64,000 bases of DNA from an uncultured Lachnospiraceae bacterium (lineage in GTDB: Bacteria > Bacillota > Clostridia > Lachnospirales > Lachnospiraceae). Made by a program: the position numbers and the translations under genes. Shown here one piece after another: positions 36,743 to 47,911 of this stretch (within the stretch, counting starts at the first letter, position 1; each line of letters opens with the position of its first letter). The notes under the pieces were generated by a model. It did no database searches. It was not told the origin of the DNA and worked only from the letters and a program-made list of their open reading frames with translations. The stretch covers positions 27,427-91,426 of the forward strand of contig CACYPS010000017.1 in the NCBI GenBank assembly GCA_902776305.1, given 5' to 3'.

Positions 36743-36770
36743 AACACATTGCAAGAGCAAGGGGGATTGT

Positions 36771-37259
36771 ATGAGCGAAAAGAGACAGGATTATCTGACG
36801 TGGGATGAGTATTTTATGGGCGTTGCATTCCTGAGCGGCATGCGCTCAAAAGATCCGAACACGCAGGTCGGCGCATGTATCGTCAGTGACGACAACAAGA
36901 TCCTTTCCATGGGTTACAACGGGTTCCCGAAAGGGTGCTCGGACGATGATTTTCCGTGGAACCGGGACGGTGACGATCCGCTCAAGAACAAATATTTTTA
37001 CTCGACACACAGTGAGCTGAATGCTATTCTGAATTATCGGGGAGGCAGTCTCGAAGGAGCGAAAATCTATGTTTCTTTGTTCCCCTGTAATGAGTGCGCG
37101 AAAGCGATTATACAGGCAGGCATTCGAACAGTCATTTATGATTGTGACAAATACGCGGATACACCGTCTGTCATCGCCTCCAAGAGGATGTTCGATGCGG
37201 CAGGCGTTCGCTATTATAAGTACAACCGCTCCAATCGCGAGATGAAAATCAATCTGTAA
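36771..37259 (+). CDS. dCMP deaminase family protein
   Basis: A 162-aa zinc-dependent deaminase. The HSE motif (H80-S-E82) and PCNEC (C106, C109) form the zinc site and catalytic Glu; the preceding GYNGFPKGC is typical of deoxycytidylate deaminases. It would produce dUMP for thymidylate synthesis. The frame is open 44 codons upstream into upp, but GGGGGATTGT places the start at the ATG 36771. Confidence 0.93.
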   Translation: MSEKRQDYLTWDEYFMGVAFLSGMRSKDPNTQVGACIVSDDNKILSMGYNGFPKGCSDDDFPWNRDGDDPLKNKYFYSTHSELNAILNYRGGSLEGAKIYVSLFPCNECAKAIIQAGIRTVIYDCDKYADTPSVIASKRMFDAAGVRYYKYNRSNREMKINL

Positions 37260-37289
37260 AGAAAACTTAGTAGGAAGAGGAAAGAACAA

Positions 37290-38738
37290 ATGGCACAGGA
37301 TAAGAAACTTGTTGAATCAATCACATCCCGGGAAGTAGATTTTGCCCAGTGGTATACGGATGTCGTCAAGAAGGCGGAACTCACCGGATATACATCTGTA
37401 AAAGGCTGCATGGTATTTAAACCGGCAGGCTATGCAATCTGGGAAAACATCCGAGCAGAACTTGACCGCAGATTTAAGGAAACAGGCGTTGAAAATGTCT
37501 ACCTGCCGATGTTCATTCCGGAAGGCCTTCTTGAGAAGGAAAAGGATCACGTTGAAGGGTTCGCACCGGAAGTCGCATGGGTCACACACGGCGGTCTGAA
37601 CGAACTGCAGGAGCGCATGTGTGTACGCCCGACATCCGAGACACTTTTCTGTGATCTCTATAATAAGGATATCCAGTCTTACCGTGATCTTCCGAAGCTC
37701 TACAATCAGTGGTGTTCTGTAGTTCGCTGGGAGAAGACGACCCGTCCGTTCCTCCGTTCCCGCGAGTTCCTGTGGCAGGAAGGCCATACTGCCCATGCGA
37801 CCGCTGAGGAAGCGCAGGAGAGGACAGAGCAGATGCTGAATCTTTACGCGGATTTCCTGGAGGATTTCCTCGCTATCCCTGTCGTCCGCGGACGGAAGAC
37901 GGATAAGGAAAAATTCGCCGGTGCTGAAGCCACCTATACGGTCGAGGCTCTTATGCACGACGGCAAAGCTCTTCAGTCCGGTACGAGCCATAACTTTGGT
38001 GACGGATTTGCAAAGGCTTTCGACATTCAGTTCACAGATAAAGATAATAAGCTGAAGTATGTCCATCAGACATCATGGGGTATGACAACCCGTCTGATCG
38101 GCGCTGTCATCATGGTTCACGGCGACGATTCAGGTCTCGTCCTTCCTCCGAAGGTCGCTCCGACACAGTGCGTCGTTATTCCTATCCGCCAGAAGGCCGA
38201 TGGAGTTATGGATAAGGCCGCCGAGATCCGCGATATGCTGAAAGCGGCAGGTATCCGTACGAAGATCGACGACACGGATCGTTCACCGGGCTATAAGTTC
38301 GCAGAGCAGGAGATGCGCGGATTCCCGATGCGTGTTGAGATCGGACCAAAGGATATCGAGCGCGGCGAGTGTGTTCTTGTGCGCCGCGATACCCGCGAAA
38401 AGGTCCAGGTCAAAATTGAGGATGTGGCAGAAGAATCCGCAAAATTGCTTGAGACGATCCAGAAGGATATGTTCGAGCGGGCGCTTGCATTCCGCAAAGA
38501 GCATACATACGAAGCATTTACTTATGACGAGTTCAAGAAGACCGCGGATGAGAAGCCGGGATTCATCAAGGCTTACTGGTGCGGTGATGTAGCGTGCGAA
38601 GAGCAGATCAAGGCGGATACGACCTGCACATCAAGGTGCATGCCGCTTAGTGACGAGGCGGAGGCTCCGGAGGATGCTACCTGCATCTGCTGCGGCAAGA
38701 AGGCTCGCAAACTTGTATACTGGGGCAAGGCTTATTAA
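37290..38738 (+). CDS. proS: Proline-tRNA ligase, archaeal/eukaryal-type (ProS type 3)
   Basis: A 482-aa class II synthetase that lacks the large bacterial insertion domain and has the C-terminal zinc-binding-like extension (CTSRCMPL then CICCGKKA), the marks of ProS type 3. Motif 2 lies at about [22 protein letters not shown] (residues 148-169), and the TXE-like PTSET at about 114. The type is common in Clostridia, Thermus and archaea. GGAAAGAACAA gives a moderate ribosome site. It follows the deaminase by 30 bp. Confidence 0.96.
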   Translation: MAQDKKLVESITSREVDFAQWYTDVVKKAELTGYTSVKGCMVFKPAGYAIWENIRAELDRRFKETGVENVYLPMFIPEGLLEKEKDHVEGFAPEVAWVTHGGLNELQERMCVRPTSETLFCDLYNKDIQSYRDLPKLYNQWCSVVRWEKTTRPFLRSREFLWQEGHTAHATAEEAQERTEQMLNLYADFLEDFLAIPVVRGRKTDKEKFAGAEATYTVEALMHDGKALQSGTSHNFGDGFAKAFDIQFTDKDNKLKYVHQTSWGMTTRLIGAVIMVHGDDSGLVLPPKVAPTQCVVIPIRQKADGVMDKAAEIRDMLKAAGIRTKIDDTDRSPGYKFAEQEMRGFPMRVEIGPKDIERGECVLVRRDTREKVQVKIEDVAEESAKLLETIQKDMFERALAFRKEHTYEAFTYDEFKKTADEKPGFIKAYWCGDVACEEQIKADTTCTSRCMPLSDEAEAPEDATCICCGKKARKLVYWGKAY

Positions 38739-38871
38739 TCTCTGACGCAGAATTCTCGTGACTTTAGATGTGAGATGAATGCGCAAAATGAAACTTATCT
38801 TTGACATGGGATACAAAATTAGCCCCCATGCCTTGGAATTCGGCACCAATATAAAACATGATAATCTGGCA

Positions 38872-38906
38872 GAAACGGGCTGTTCGGGTTTGCGACAGCC
38901 TGTTTC
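38872..38906 (+). terminator. Hairpin between proS and cca
   Basis: GAAAC-GGCTGT pairs with ACAGCC-GTTTC with one mismatch around an 11-nt loop, then CCTGTTT. It is about 130 bp after proS. A short frame over this gap (38779-38985) is not convincing as a gene. Confidence 0.5.
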
Positions 38907-38981
38907 CCTGTTTAATGGGAAATTTTGTGAGCTTTTGAAAATACCGGTTTTGAAGATGCCGGTAAAAGATGGGGTGCAGCC

Positions 38982-40154
38982 GTGAAACTCAGATTGCCTG
39001 AACAAGTAAAGGCTATAATTGAAAAACTGGAAGAAAACGGGTATGAGGCCTTCGCTGTCGGAGGATGTGTGCGTGACACGATTCTTGCAAGGCAGCCGCG
39101 GAAATGGGATATATCCACATCCGCACTCCCGGAACAGGTGAAAGCGGTGTTCCCCCGGTCGGCTGATACGAAACACAGGCGCGGATCTGTGACAGTCTTT
39201 ATCGGAGAAGACAGATATGAGGTCACGACCTACAGGATCGACGCGGGATATGAGGAAAGCCCCGATCTTTTGCAAGTCGCGTTCACGCCGAATATCGCAG
39301 ATGACCTGATGAGGCGGGATTTTACGATCAACGCTATGGCATATAATGACAGAAGCGGTCTGATCGATCCGTACGGCGGTATGAAGGATCTTCAGAAAAA
39401 AGTGATCCGCTGTGTAAAGGACGCCGATGAAGAGTTCAATGAGGATGCTTTGCGTATCATAAGGGCAATCCGATACGCTGCATGCCTTAATTTCAAGATC
39501 GAGGAGAAGACATGGCATTCCATGCCATCCCACACCGGAAAGCTCAGCGGGGTCAGTGCCGGGCGTTTGCAGAAGGAGATTGTGCAGCTTCTTGTATCGC
39601 CGCATCCGGAGCTGTGGGGCGATCTGTATCAACTCGGAATCACGGCCGTTATCATGCCCGAATTTGACCGCTGTATGGAAACTCCTCAGGAGACGCCGCA
39701 TCATTTTTATAATGTAGGGGAGCATACGCTCCGGGTCCTGGCAGCCGTTCCGGCAGAGAAAGTCATACGCCTGGCAGCCCTCATGCATGATTTCGGCAAG
39801 CCGGAAGTGAGATTTCGGGACAGTCTCGGAAAGGATCACTTTAACGGTCATGATAAGAGAGGAGCCGAAATCGCCTGCGAAATCATGAAAAGGCTTGAGT
39901 TCGATACGGATACGACCGAGAAGGTCGTGAGACTGATCACATACCATGATTATCGTCCGGAGCTGACGCCGAAAGCAGTCGGGAGAGCGGTCCGGAAAAT
40001 CGGAGAGGATCTGTTTCCGGCATATCTGCAGCTGCAGTGGGCGGATTGCCATGCACAGAGTCTCTATAAGAGGGAAGAGAAGACGGAGAGGATACTCGGC
40101 GTTGCTCGGATCTATGAGGAACTGCAGCGGACAGAAGGAAAGAACAACCGGTAA
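38982..40154 (+). CDS. cca: CCA tRNA nucleotidyltransferase
   Basis: A 390-aa class II poly(A)/CCA polymerase head with an HD domain. The GGCVRD turn (residues 27-32) and WDIST acidic stretch (41-45) belong to the nucleotidyltransferase site, [15 protein letters not shown] (about 107-121) is the next signature, and [10 protein letters not shown] (about 267-276) is the HD motif. It builds or repairs the CCA end. The start is GTG, preceded by GGGGTG; no upstream ATG fits. It forms a tight pair with trmL, 13 bp away. Confidence 0.94.
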   Translation: MKLRLPEQVKAIIEKLEENGYEAFAVGGCVRDTILARQPRKWDISTSALPEQVKAVFPRSADTKHRRGSVTVFIGEDRYEVTTYRIDAGYEESPDLLQVAFTPNIADDLMRRDFTINAMAYNDRSGLIDPYGGMKDLQKKVIRCVKDADEEFNEDALRIIRAIRYAACLNFKIEEKTWHSMPSHTGKLSGVSAGRLQKEIVQLLVSPHPELWGDLYQLGITAVIMPEFDRCMETPQETPHHFYNVGEHTLRVLAAVPAEKVIRLAALMHDFGKPEVRFRDSLGKDHFNGHDKRGAEIACEIMKRLEFDTDTTEKVVRLITYHDYRPELTPKAVGRAVRKIGEDLFPAYLQLQWADCHAQSLYKREEKTERILGVARIYEELQRTEGKNNR

Positions 40155-40167
40155 ATAGGGAGTGACT

Positions 40168-40659
40168 ATGGCGGGAATTATACTTCATGAGCCGGAGATA
40201 CCGGCCAATACGGGAAATATCGGCAGGACTTGCGTTGCTACCGGCACATCTCTTCATCTGATCGACCCTCTGGGATTCCAGCTGACCCAGAAGGCTCTGA
40301 AGCGTGCCGGTATGGATTACTGGGCAAGACTTGAGGTCTACAGATATATGAATTACGAAGATTTTCTGGAAAAAAATCCCGGAGCACGCATCTGGTATGC
40401 TACAACGAAAGCGAGGAGGAGTTACTCGGAGGCAGATTTCAGATCCGATGATTTTATTATGTTCGGCAAGGAGAGCGCGGGAATTCCGGAGGAGATCCTC
40501 GTCGAAAATGAGGAGAGGTGTATCAGAATTCCGATGCTCCCGGGTGAGAGATCGCTCAATCTTTCCAATTCCGCTTCAATCATACTTTATGAGTTATTGA
40601 GGCAGAATGATTTCTGCGGACTTGAGACAGAAGGAGCTCTTCATCGCCTTCACTGGTGA
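40168..40659 (+). CDS. trmL: tRNA (cytidine/uridine-2'-O-)-methyltransferase TrmL
   Basis: A 163-aa SPOUT methyltransferase for ribose methylation at wobble position 34. The trefoil-knot signatures are IPANTGNIGRTC (near residue 11), FGKESAGIPEEIL (near 99) and SLNLSNSASIILYE (near 130). An in-frame GTG two codons upstream is possible; AGGGAG spacing favours the ATG at 40168. Confidence 0.95.
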   Translation: MAGIILHEPEIPANTGNIGRTCVATGTSLHLIDPLGFQLTQKALKRAGMDYWARLEVYRYMNYEDFLEKNPGARIWYATTKARRSYSEADFRSDDFIMFGKESAGIPEEILVENEERCIRIPMLPGERSLNLSNSASIILYELLRQNDFCGLETEGALHRLHW

Positions 40660-40705
40660 TAAAAGATCGCAAATGCGTGTTTGTGGTCGAAATAGATGCA
40701 TTTTC

Positions 40706-40734
40706 TTGACAAGGACATATAAAAGAGATATAAA
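40706..40734 (+). promoter_or_regulatory. Promoter of the HU gene
   Basis: TTGACA (40706-40711), 17-bp spacer, TATAAA (40729-40734), close to consensus as expected for an abundant protein. Confidence 0.8.
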
Positions 40735-40796
40735 TTTAATTAAGCTCTGGCTGAGAGTATGACTAAAAAGATAATGGTTTGGTAAGGAGGACTATC

Positions 40797-41078
40797 ATGA
40801 ACAAGACTGATTTGATTGCAGAAATTGCTAAAGAGACCGGTCTTACAAAGAAGGATGCCGGAAGTGCAGTCAATGCATTTGTCGACATCGTTTCAGAAGA
40901 ACTGAAAAAAGGCGGCAAAGTCCAGCTTGTTGGTTTCGGCACATTCGAGATTTCTGAAAGAGCTGCTCGCGAAGGCAGAAATCCTCAGACAGGTGAGGCG
41001 ATGGAAATCCACTCCTCAAAAACACCGAAATTTAAAGCCGGTAAAGCTTTAAAAGATTTTGTCAATGACAAGAAATAA
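40797..41078 (+). CDS. hup: DNA-binding protein HU
   Basis: A 93-aa histone-like protein. [11 protein letters not shown] opens the helical dimer core, and [20 protein letters not shown] (about residues 46-65) is the beta-arm signature with the DNA-intercalating NP near its tip. The upstream in-frame start is rejected because AAGGAGG lies 8 bp before the ATG at 40797. It has its own strong promoter and a terminator directly after it. Confidence 0.97.
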   Translation: MNKTDLIAEIAKETGLTKKDAGSAVNAFVDIVSEELKKGGKVQLVGFGTFEISERAAREGRNPQTGEAMEIHSSKTPKFKAGKALKDFVNDKK

Positions 41079-41090
41079 ATCGGCAGGACA

Positions 41091-41121
41091 GAAGCTGTTG
41101 CGAAAAGCGACAGCTTTTTTT
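41091..41121 (+). terminator. Intrinsic terminator of the HU gene
   Basis: AAGCTGT-GC pairs with GC-ACAGCTT around GAAAA, with seven T. The rqcP ribosome site ACGGGAGG follows at once, so read-through probably feeds rqcP. Confidence 0.88.
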
Positions 41122-41137
41122 CACGGGAGGAATAAAT

Positions 41138-41377
41138 ATGAGACTTGATAAATATCTGAAAGTTTCACGTCTGATCAAGAGACGTACGATTGCAAATGAA
41201 GCCTGCGACGCCGGTCGCGTCCTGGTCAACGGTAAGGTCGCGAAGGCCTCACAGGATGTGAAGGTCGGTGACCGGATCGACATACGGTTCGGTGAAAAGG
41301 AAGTAAGTGTCGAAGTGCAGGCCATCATGGACACGACAAAAAAGGAGAACGCCGCGGAAATGTACCGCTATATCTGA
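41138..41377 (+). CDS. rqcP: RNA-binding S4-domain protein RqcP
   Basis: A 79-aa protein that is essentially one S4 domain: [17 protein letters not shown], then [21 protein letters not shown]. This is the Hsp15/YlmH-like RqcP family that binds 50S-peptidyl-tRNA complexes with RqcH during alanine tailing in ribosome quality control. It lies between HU and the divIC-like gene, a common Firmicutes order. Confidence 0.93.
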   Translation: MRLDKYLKVSRLIKRRTIANEACDAGRVLVNGKVAKASQDVKVGDRIDIRFGEKEVSVEVQAIMDTTKKENAAEMYRYI

Positions 41378-41456
41378 GCCGCCGGACATGCGGGGACTTT
41401 ACTTTGAACCGAACGCGGTGTAAAATTAATAAAAAGGTGAAATAAGGGGAGTATCT

Positions 41457-41777
41457 ATGGGTAATAAGAGGCGGAGACGCGGTCGGTCCGCCCGGAGAAC
41501 CAATCGCACGGCGATGAAACTGATTACGATCATCGTGTGCATTCTGTTCGCAGTGCTTCTGATACAGGAAATCAACCTGAGGCAGCGCATCCGTTACAAC
41601 GACGAGACTCGCGAGCAGCTGACTGAGCAGATCCGGGATGAAGAGAAGCGTAAAGAGAGCATTCTGGCTCAAAAAGAATACATGGAAACGGACGATTATA
41701 TCAGAGAGATCGCCAGGGATTATCTTGGACTGGTTGATGAGGATGATATCATCCTGAAAGAAAGAAACGAGCCGTGA
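41457..41777 (+). CDS. Septum formation initiator family protein (DivIC/FtsB-like)
   Basis: A 106-aa bitopic protein: Arg-rich cytoplasmic N-terminus (residues 1-20), one membrane helix (about 21-39), and an extracytoplasmic coiled-coil (about 42-78) ending in REIARDYLGLVDEDDIIL, the conserved DivIC/FtsB tail. It would belong to the FtsL-DivIB-DivIC division complex. The order rqcP-divIC-tilS-hpt-ftsH is conserved in many Firmicutes. Confidence 0.92.
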   Translation: MGNKRRRRGRSARRTNRTAMKLITIIVCILFAVLLIQEINLRQRIRYNDETREQLTEQIRDEEKRKESILAQKEYMETDDYIREIARDYLGLVDEDDIILKERNEP

Positions 41778-41829
41778 CACAGTGACTGCTGTTGTCATGG
41801 CTTTTTCCTTGTTTAGAACGGAGAAGACT

Positions 41830-43326
41830 ATGCTGCCTGAGAAAGTGAAAAAACTGATAAACGAATATGATATGATCAAGGACGGTGACAGGATCGTTGC
41901 CGGCGTCTCGGGAGGCGCGGATTCCGTATGCCTCTTTCATGTTCTGCGCCTGCTGCGCGAGGAAATCGTCTTCTCACTGTGCGTTGTACATGTCCATCAT
42001 ATGATCCGGGGGGAGGAAGCGGACAGGGATGAGGCATTTGTCAGGAACCTGTGTCGGGAATACAATGTTCCCTGTGTTGTCAGAAAGATAGATGTTCCGG
42101 CATTTGCCGATGAGAACGGGATGTCTGTCGAGGAGGCGGGCAGGGTAGTACGAAGGAATGAATTTGCCCGGATCGCATCGGAAAAGGCCGGGAGCAGGAT
42201 CGCGCTTGCGCATCACATGAATGACGTCGCGGAGACGGTTCTGTTTAATATGGCAAGAGGGAGCGGTATCGCGGGACTTGTCTCGCTCCGACCTTCCAGG
42301 GGCGAATATATCAGACCGCTGTTAGGACTGGAGCGCCGGGAGATAGAAGAGTGGCTTCATGAAAACGGGTTCTCCTATTGCAATGATTCTACAAATGCAG
42401 ACAGCACATATTCCCGCAACCGCATCCGGCATAGCATCCTGCCGGAGCTGACGGATCATGTGAATGCGCAGACTGTGCGTCATATCTGCGATATATCCGA
42501 GGAGGCGGGACTCATTGAAGAGCTGCTCGATGAGTATGCTGACAGGTGCTGCGCGAAGTATGTACGGGAAGGCATAAGCGGAGAGATTGTTATAGGAAGA
42601 GACCTGTTCAAAGAAGAGAAGGCTGTCATTGCCGGCAGGGTCGTCAGGATGGCCATCGGATTACTGGCGGGAACGGTGAAGGACATCGGAAGGGTACACA
42701 TCCGGTCTATATGCGAGCTGTCGGTGAAGGAGAACGGGAAGATGGTAAGCCTGCCTTACGGAATGTGCGCGGAGTCTGTTTACGGAGATGTGCACATTCG
42801 GCTTAAGGGGACAGAGGGGACGTCTGCGAAAAATACGGAAGATTTGATTCTGCAGGATGAGACCGCCGTTAATCGGGAATCCGGTGAGCGCGCTGAGTCG
42901 GGAAGCAGCCGGGATGGGGGGTCTGATTGCGTGATAATTCTTCCTGAAACCGGAAAAAAAGCAGAATTCGGAAAATATATCGTCAGCTCCTTCCTCTCCG
43001 ACGCCAAAGGAATCGGCATGGACATCGGAAAAACCGAAAATATGTATACGAAAAAGTTTGATTATGATAAAATAAATGGTATTCTTAAAATTCGATATAG
43101 AATGGCGGGAGATTACCTCGTCATAAACCCCGATGGAAGAAGAAAAAGCCTGTCCGACTATTTTACGGACAGAAAGGTTCCGAGGAACGAGAGGGACAGG
43201 ATCCCTCTGCTGACATGCGGAGCAGAGGTCCTGTGGGTCATAGGCTTAAGAAGCGGGGAATCGTGTCGAATTGATACAAAGACGAAAACGGTTCTGACCG
43301 TGAGCGTCGAACAATACGGAGGATGA
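41830..43326 (+). CDS. tilS: tRNA(Ile)-lysidine synthetase
   Basis: A 498-aa N-type ATP pyrophosphatase. The PP-loop SGGADS is at residues 27-32, HVHHMIRGEEADRDE near 56-70 is the TilS signature, and the C-terminal substrate-binding domain ends in RKVPRNERDRIPLL and VIGLRSGE. It converts C34 of tRNA-Ile(CAU) to lysidine. The region at about residues 335-375 is a low-complexity charged insert. The frame is open from 41782, but GGAGA before the ATG at 41830 fits best. hpt starts 1 bp after its stop. Confidence 0.94.
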   Translation: MLPEKVKKLINEYDMIKDGDRIVAGVSGGADSVCLFHVLRLLREEIVFSLCVVHVHHMIRGEEADRDEAFVRNLCREYNVPCVVRKIDVPAFADENGMSVEEAGRVVRRNEFARIASEKAGSRIALAHHMNDVAETVLFNMARGSGIAGLVSLRPSRGEYIRPLLGLERREIEEWLHENGFSYCNDSTNADSTYSRNRIRHSILPELTDHVNAQTVRHICDISEEAGLIEELLDEYADRCCAKYVREGISGEIVIGRDLFKEEKAVIAGRVVRMAIGLLAGTVKDIGRVHIRSICELSVKENGKMVSLPYGMCAESVYGDVHIRLKGTEGTSAKNTEDLILQDETAVNRESGERAESGSSRDGGSDCVIILPETGKKAEFGKYIVSSFLSDAKGIGMDIGKTENMYTKKFDYDKINGILKIRYRMAGDYLVINPDGRRKSLSDYFTDRKVPRNERDRIPLLTCGAEVLWVIGLRSGESCRIDTKTKTVLTVSVEQYGG

Positions 43327-43327
43327 T

Positions 43328-43861
43328 ATGGCTGAAAGAATTATTACAATGATACCGGAAGAGAAAATCGAGCAGAGAGTACGTGAGATCGGAAAAGAAA
43401 TCAGCAGGGATTATATGGGAAAGTCCGTGCATATGATCTGCGTTCTGAAGGGCGGAGTGTATTTCATGACAGACCTGTCCAAGAGAATTGATCCATCTAT
43501 TCCTGTATCAATGGGTTTCATGTCTGTTTCAAGTTACGGTGACGGAACTTCGTCGTCCGGTATCGTAAAGATCGAAAAGGACCTGAATGAATCGATCGAA
43601 GGCAAGGACGTTCTCATTGTTGAGGATATAATCGACTCCGGAAGAACACTCTCGTATCTTATTAAGATCCTCAGCGCGAGAAAGCCGGCGTCTCTCAGAC
43701 TGTGCACGCTCCTTGACAAGCCGGACAGAAGGGTCACGGATGTAAAAGTCGATTACTGCGCATTTGAGATTGAAGATAAATTCGTTGTCGGATGCGGTAT
43801 GGATTACAAGCAGAGATACAGAAACCTCCCGTATATCGGGGAAGTGGTTCTTGAAGAATAA
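43328..43861 (+). CDS. hpt: Hypoxanthine phosphoribosyltransferase
   Basis: A 177-aa purine-salvage enzyme. [12 protein letters not shown] (about residues 38-49) and the PRPP loop [14 protein letters not shown] (about 97-110) are diagnostic, as is the C-terminal [20 protein letters not shown] lies inside the end of tilS, which supports translational coupling. It is located between tilS and ftsH, as in Bacillus. Confidence 0.97.
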   Translation: MAERIITMIPEEKIEQRVREIGKEISRDYMGKSVHMICVLKGGVYFMTDLSKRIDPSIPVSMGFMSVSSYGDGTSSSGIVKIEKDLNESIEGKDVLIVEDIIDSGRTLSYLIKILSARKPASLRLCTLLDKPDRRVTDVKVDYCAFEIEDKFVVGCGMDYKQRYRNLPYIGEVVLEE

Positions 43862-43893
43862 ATTTCGGTGCTATCGCTCGAAAGGGGAAAAAG

Positions 43894-45741
43894 GTGACGC
43901 AACAGAGACCATCGAGTAGTATAATCATCTACTTAATAATAATTGTAGCTATGGTGTCCGGCTATTATTTCTTTGCCGGACGTATGCAGCGGAGTGAGGC
44001 CTATACGTATAAGCAGTTCGCGGAGGCACTCGAGGAAAAGAAAGTAGACAGTGTCAATATCAAACCGAATGCACAGGGCTCCGCCGGCAGAATCGTCGTC
44101 TTCATGAAAGACGGGAGTTCCAGACAACTCTATGTGACGGATGTCGCCAAGGTTGATGAGACATTAAAAGGATACGAGGGCGTGGAAGTGGTCGTCGATG
44201 ATATTCCATCTGACAGCTCTCTCATGAATTCTATTCTGCTGATCGTGGTAGCCGCGGCGATATTCCTCATATTCTTCACGCTGATGAACAGACAGGGCGG
44301 CGGGACCAACGCACAGATGATGAATTTCGGAAAGAGTCGTGCACGCTTATCCGCTCCCTCAGACCAGACTATCACGTTCCGTGATGTTGCGGGACTGGAA
44401 GAGGAAAAGCAGGATCTGGAGGAAATAGTAGATTTCCTGCGTGATCCGGCCAAATATACATCCGTCGGGGCGCGTATACCGAAGGGCGTTATTCTTGTAG
44501 GACCTCCCGGTACCGGAAAAACATTGATCGCGAAAGCGGTCGCTGGTGAAGCCGGTGTTCCTTTCTTTTCGATTTCAGGATCGGATTTCGTGGAAATGTT
44601 CGTCGGCGTCGGCGCATCCCGCGTGAGAGATCTCTTTGAGGATGCCAAGAAAAATCATCCGTGTATCGTATTTATCGATGAGATCGATGCAGTTGCGAGA
44701 CGCAGAGGTGCCGGTCTCGGCGGCGGTCATGATGAACGTGAGCAGACACTGAATCAGCTCCTCGTGGAGATGGACGGATTCGGAGTCAATGAAGGCATTA
44801 TCGTACTGGCCGCAACGAACAGGGTGGATATACTGGATCCGGCTATTTTGAGACCCGGCCGTTTTGACAGAAAGGTAGCAGTGGGTCTTCCGGACGTCCG
44901 CGGACGTGAAGAGATACTCCGCGTGCATGCCCGCAATAAGCCGCTCGGCGACGATGTGGATCTGGAGCAGATCGCTCAGACTACGGCCGGTTTTTCCGGT
45001 GCCGATCTGGAGAACCTTCTGAACGAGGCCGCGATTTATGCTGCCAAGGAGAACAGGAATTATATAATCCAGAATGATATCCGCCAGGCATTTGTCAAAG
45101 TGGGAATCGGTGCTGAGAAGCGCAGTAAAGTCATGTCTCAGAAAGACAAGGAGATTACTGCATATCATGAGTCGGGCCATGCTATTTTATTCCATGTGCT
45201 TCCGCACGTAGGTCCGGTCTACTCGGTTTCCATTATTCCTACCGGTATGGGTGCGGCCGGTTACACGATGCCGCTGCCGTCGAAGGATGAGATCTTTAAT
45301 ACAAGAGGGCGCATGCTGGAGAACATTATTGTCGATCTCGGCGGCCGTGTGGCGGAAGAGCTGGTATTTGACGACATCACCACCGGGGCGTCTCAGGATA
45401 TCAAGCAGGCTACGGAACTTGCCCGTTCGATGGTGACCAAGTATGGTATGTCCGCAAAGATGGGACTTGTAGCATATGATGACGATTCCGGCGAGGTCTT
45501 CATCGGACGTGATTATGAGAAGACAAGAAGCTACAGTGAGAGGACCGCTGATGAGATCGATGAGGAAGTGAAATCAATCATCGATCAGTGTTACGGAGAA
45601 GCCAGAAGGATAATTAACGAATACAGATATGTGCTTGATCGGTCGGCGAAGCTTCTTCTGGAGAAGGAGAAGATCGGAAGAGCCGAATTTGAGGCACTGT
45701 TCGAAAAAGGAGTTGTTCCAGATGGGGATTCAACAATCTGA
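43894..45741 (+). CDS. ftsH: ATP-dependent zinc metalloprotease FtsH
   Basis: A 615-aa membrane protease. There are two membrane helices (about residues 9-26 and 110-131), an AAA domain with Walker A GPPGTGKT (203-210) and pore FVEMFVGVG, and a peptidase domain with HESGH (425-429) and the third zinc ligand region. It degrades misfolded membrane proteins and regulators. The start is GTG after AAAGGGG; no suitable ATG is nearby. Its last 20 bp overlap the next gene, an unusual pairing with a glycosidase. Confidence 0.97.
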   Translation: MTQQRPSSSIIIYLIIIVAMVSGYYFFAGRMQRSEAYTYKQFAEALEEKKVDSVNIKPNAQGSAGRIVVFMKDGSSRQLYVTDVAKVDETLKGYEGVEVVVDDIPSDSSLMNSILLIVVAAAIFLIFFTLMNRQGGGTNAQMMNFGKSRARLSAPSDQTITFRDVAGLEEEKQDLEEIVDFLRDPAKYTSVGARIPKGVILVGPPGTGKTLIAKAVAGEAGVPFFSISGSDFVEMFVGVGASRVRDLFEDAKKNHPCIVFIDEIDAVARRRGAGLGGGHDEREQTLNQLLVEMDGFGVNEGIIVLAATNRVDILDPAILRPGRFDRKVAVGLPDVRGREEILRVHARNKPLGDDVDLEQIAQTTAGFSGADLENLLNEAAIYAAKENRNYIIQNDIRQAFVKVGIGAEKRSKVMSQKDKEITAYHESGHAILFHVLPHVGPVYSVSIIPTGMGAAGYTMPLPSKDEIFNTRGRMLENIIVDLGGRVAEELVFDDITTGASQDIKQATELARSMVTKYGMSAKMGLVAYDDDSGEVFIGRDYEKTRSYSERTADEIDEEVKSIIDQCYGEARRIINEYRYVLDRSAKLLLEKEKIGRAEFEALFEKGVVPDGDSTI

Positions 45742-47851
45742 GGTATCAAGACGCATTCGATATGTGGAATACATGCGTCCGATGTTCGTGAAGAGAGCGG
45801 TTTTCAGCGATGAGAGCAAGTACTATAGAAAACCTGTTCAGCCGGAGGCGGGAGAGGACTGCACGATCCGCATTCGAACTCTGAAAAACAACGCCGATGA
45901 AGTTTATTTTATCAGCGGCTCAAAACGTATGTTGATGACGCTGGCTGAGACTTCCGGGGCATTTGATTATTACGAGATAACGATCAGCCTGACCGATGAG
46001 GTCGTAAGGTATTATTTTGAACTGCGGTTTGAATCGATTGTCTGTTACTACAATAAGCAGGGAATCACCAGAGATCTTTCCGACAGGAACTGTTTCAGGA
46101 TTGTTCCGGGGTTCAAAACGCCGGAGTGGGCACATGGTGCAGTGATGTACCAGATCTATACGGATCGTTTCTACAACGGCGATAAGAGCAATGATGTTCA
46201 GACGAGAGAGTATGTTTATCTGAAGGAATACGCACAGGCGGTAACTGACTGGAACCGTCCGCCCGAAAACATGGATGTCAGGAACTTCTACGGGGGCGAT
46301 CTCGAAGGGGTTCGCCAGAAGCTTGACTACCTGCAGGATCTGGGCGTTGAGGCTATATATTTAAACCCGATTTTTGTGTCTCCTTCCAATCATAAGTATG
46401 ATAGTCAGGACTACGATCATATAGATCCGCATCTCGGCAGGATCGTGAAGGACGGCGGCGACACGCTTATGTGGGAGGATCGAAATAACAGCAACGCCAC
46501 AAGCTATATAATCCGAACGACGGCACCGGAGAATCTGGAAGCTTCCGATAAACTGCTTGAAGAGCTCTGCGAGGAGATTCATTCCAGAGGAATGAAGATC
46601 ATTCTGGACGGTGTATTCAATCATTGCGGTTCTTTTAACAAATGGCTTGATCGCGAGCGCATATATGAAGGACAGAAGGGCTATGAAGTCGGGGCGTATG
46701 TCAGCAGAGAAAGCCCGTATCACTCTTTCTTCAAATTTAATAATGAACATGCATGGCCTTACAATGAATTCTATGACGGATGGTGGGGACATGAGACTCT
46801 TCCGAAATTAAATTATGAGGAGAGTCCGGAACTGTTCGATTATATCATGCGTATCGGCAAGAAGTGGGTATCACCTCCGTACAATGTGGACGGATGGCGT
46901 CTCGATGTGGCCGCGGATCTCGGACATTCGCTGGAATATAACCATTATTTCTGGCGGGAATTCAGAAAAGCTGTGAAGGAAGCGAATCCGCAGGCTATTA
47001 TTTTAGCCGAGCATTATGGAGAGGCGGGTGAGTGGCTTCTCGGCGATCAGTGGGATACCGTGATGAATTACGACGCTTTCATGGAACCGGTCTCCTGGTT
47101 CCTGACCGGAATGGAGAAGCACAGCGATGAATTCCGTAAGGATCTGCTCGGCAACGGGGAATCCTTTGAGAGCGCCATGCGTTACCATCTTGCCAGTTTC
47201 ATGGGACCGTCAGCGCTCTGTGCGATGAATGAGCTGGACAACCATGATCACTCGAGGTTCCTGACCAGGACGAATCACCTGGTAGGCAGAGTAGCGCAGC
47301 ATGGCAGCGAAGCCGCCGGACAGAATATCGATCCGTCCGTCATGAGAGAAGCGGTCATCATCCAGATGACATTTGTCGGAGCACCGACACTTTACTACGG
47401 AGATGAGGCAGGCGTAGTCGGATTTACGGACCCGGACAACAGAAGGACCTACCCCTGGGGGCATGAGGATCGTGAGATGCTCGAATTCTACAGGGCTGCC
47501 ATTCATATGCACAACAGATATGATACACTCAGGCAGGGTTCCCTGAAATTCCTCGGATGCGGTTACCAGTACATTTCATATGGACGGTTTTCTGATAAAG
47601 AGCAGTTCGTTGTCGTCGCGAATTCCGGCGATGAGGAGATTCCGATTGAGCTCCCGGTCTGGGAGACAGGCATCACCAGAAACGTAAATACAGACATGGT
47701 CGAACTTCTGGTGACCGATGCTGACGGGTTCTCGACAGAACCGAAAAAACGACTTGTTACGGGTGGTATCCTGACTTTGGATCTAAGACCGCATGAAGCT
47801 GTTGTGCTTTATCACAAGGGCTCCGGAGAATCGGAGTCGGAATCAGATTGA
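45722..47851 (+). CDS. Glycoside hydrolase family 13 (neopullulanase/cyclomaltodextrinase-like)
   Basis: A 709-aa enzyme. An N-terminal beta-sandwich (about residues 1-130, CBM34-like) precedes the alpha-amylase barrel. Catalytic residues are visible as D395 (WRLDVA), E430 (LAEHYGE) and D509 (NHDHS); GVFNHCG is region I. No signal peptide is present, so it should act on imported maltodextrins or pullulan fragments in the cytoplasm. AAAAGGAG inside ftsH sets the ATG at 45722, overlapping ftsH by 20 bp and implying coupled translation. Confidence 0.93.
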   Translation: MGIQQSEVSRRIRYVEYMRPMFVKRAVFSDESKYYRKPVQPEAGEDCTIRIRTLKNNADEVYFISGSKRMLMTLAETSGAFDYYEITISLTDEVVRYYFELRFESIVCYYNKQGITRDLSDRNCFRIVPGFKTPEWAHGAVMYQIYTDRFYNGDKSNDVQTREYVYLKEYAQAVTDWNRPPENMDVRNFYGGDLEGVRQKLDYLQDLGVEAIYLNPIFVSPSNHKYDSQDYDHIDPHLGRIVKDGGDTLMWEDRNNSNATSYIIRTTAPENLEASDKLLEELCEEIHSRGMKIILDGVFNHCGSFNKWLDRERIYEGQKGYEVGAYVSRESPYHSFFKFNNEHAWPYNEFYDGWWGHETLPKLNYEESPELFDYIMRIGKKWVSPPYNVDGWRLDVAADLGHSLEYNHYFWREFRKAVKEANPQAIILAEHYGEAGEWLLGDQWDTVMNYDAFMEPVSWFLTGMEKHSDEFRKDLLGNGESFESAMRYHLASFMGPSALCAMNELDNHDHSRFLTRTNHLVGRVAQHGSEAAGQNIDPSVMREAVIIQMTFVGAPTLYYGDEAGVVGFTDPDNRRTYPWGHEDREMLEFYRAAIHMHNRYDTLRQGSLKFLGCGYQYISYGRFSDKEQFVVVANSGDEEIPIELPVWETGITRNVNTDMVELLVTDADGFSTEPKKRLVTGGILTLDLRPHEAVVLYHKGSGESESESD

Positions 47852-47911
47852 AACAGCGGAACACAAGATCACGAACTAATTCGTGAAGCCTGCAAAACGG
47901 AGGGCAAATGG

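Noticed and set aside
38779-38985. 68-codon frame between proS and cca
   Set aside because: It contains the hairpin at 38872-38906, overlaps the cca start and resembles nothing known.
38631-40052. 473-codon minus-strand frame
   Set aside because: Antisense to proS and cca, without ribosome site or recognisable domain.
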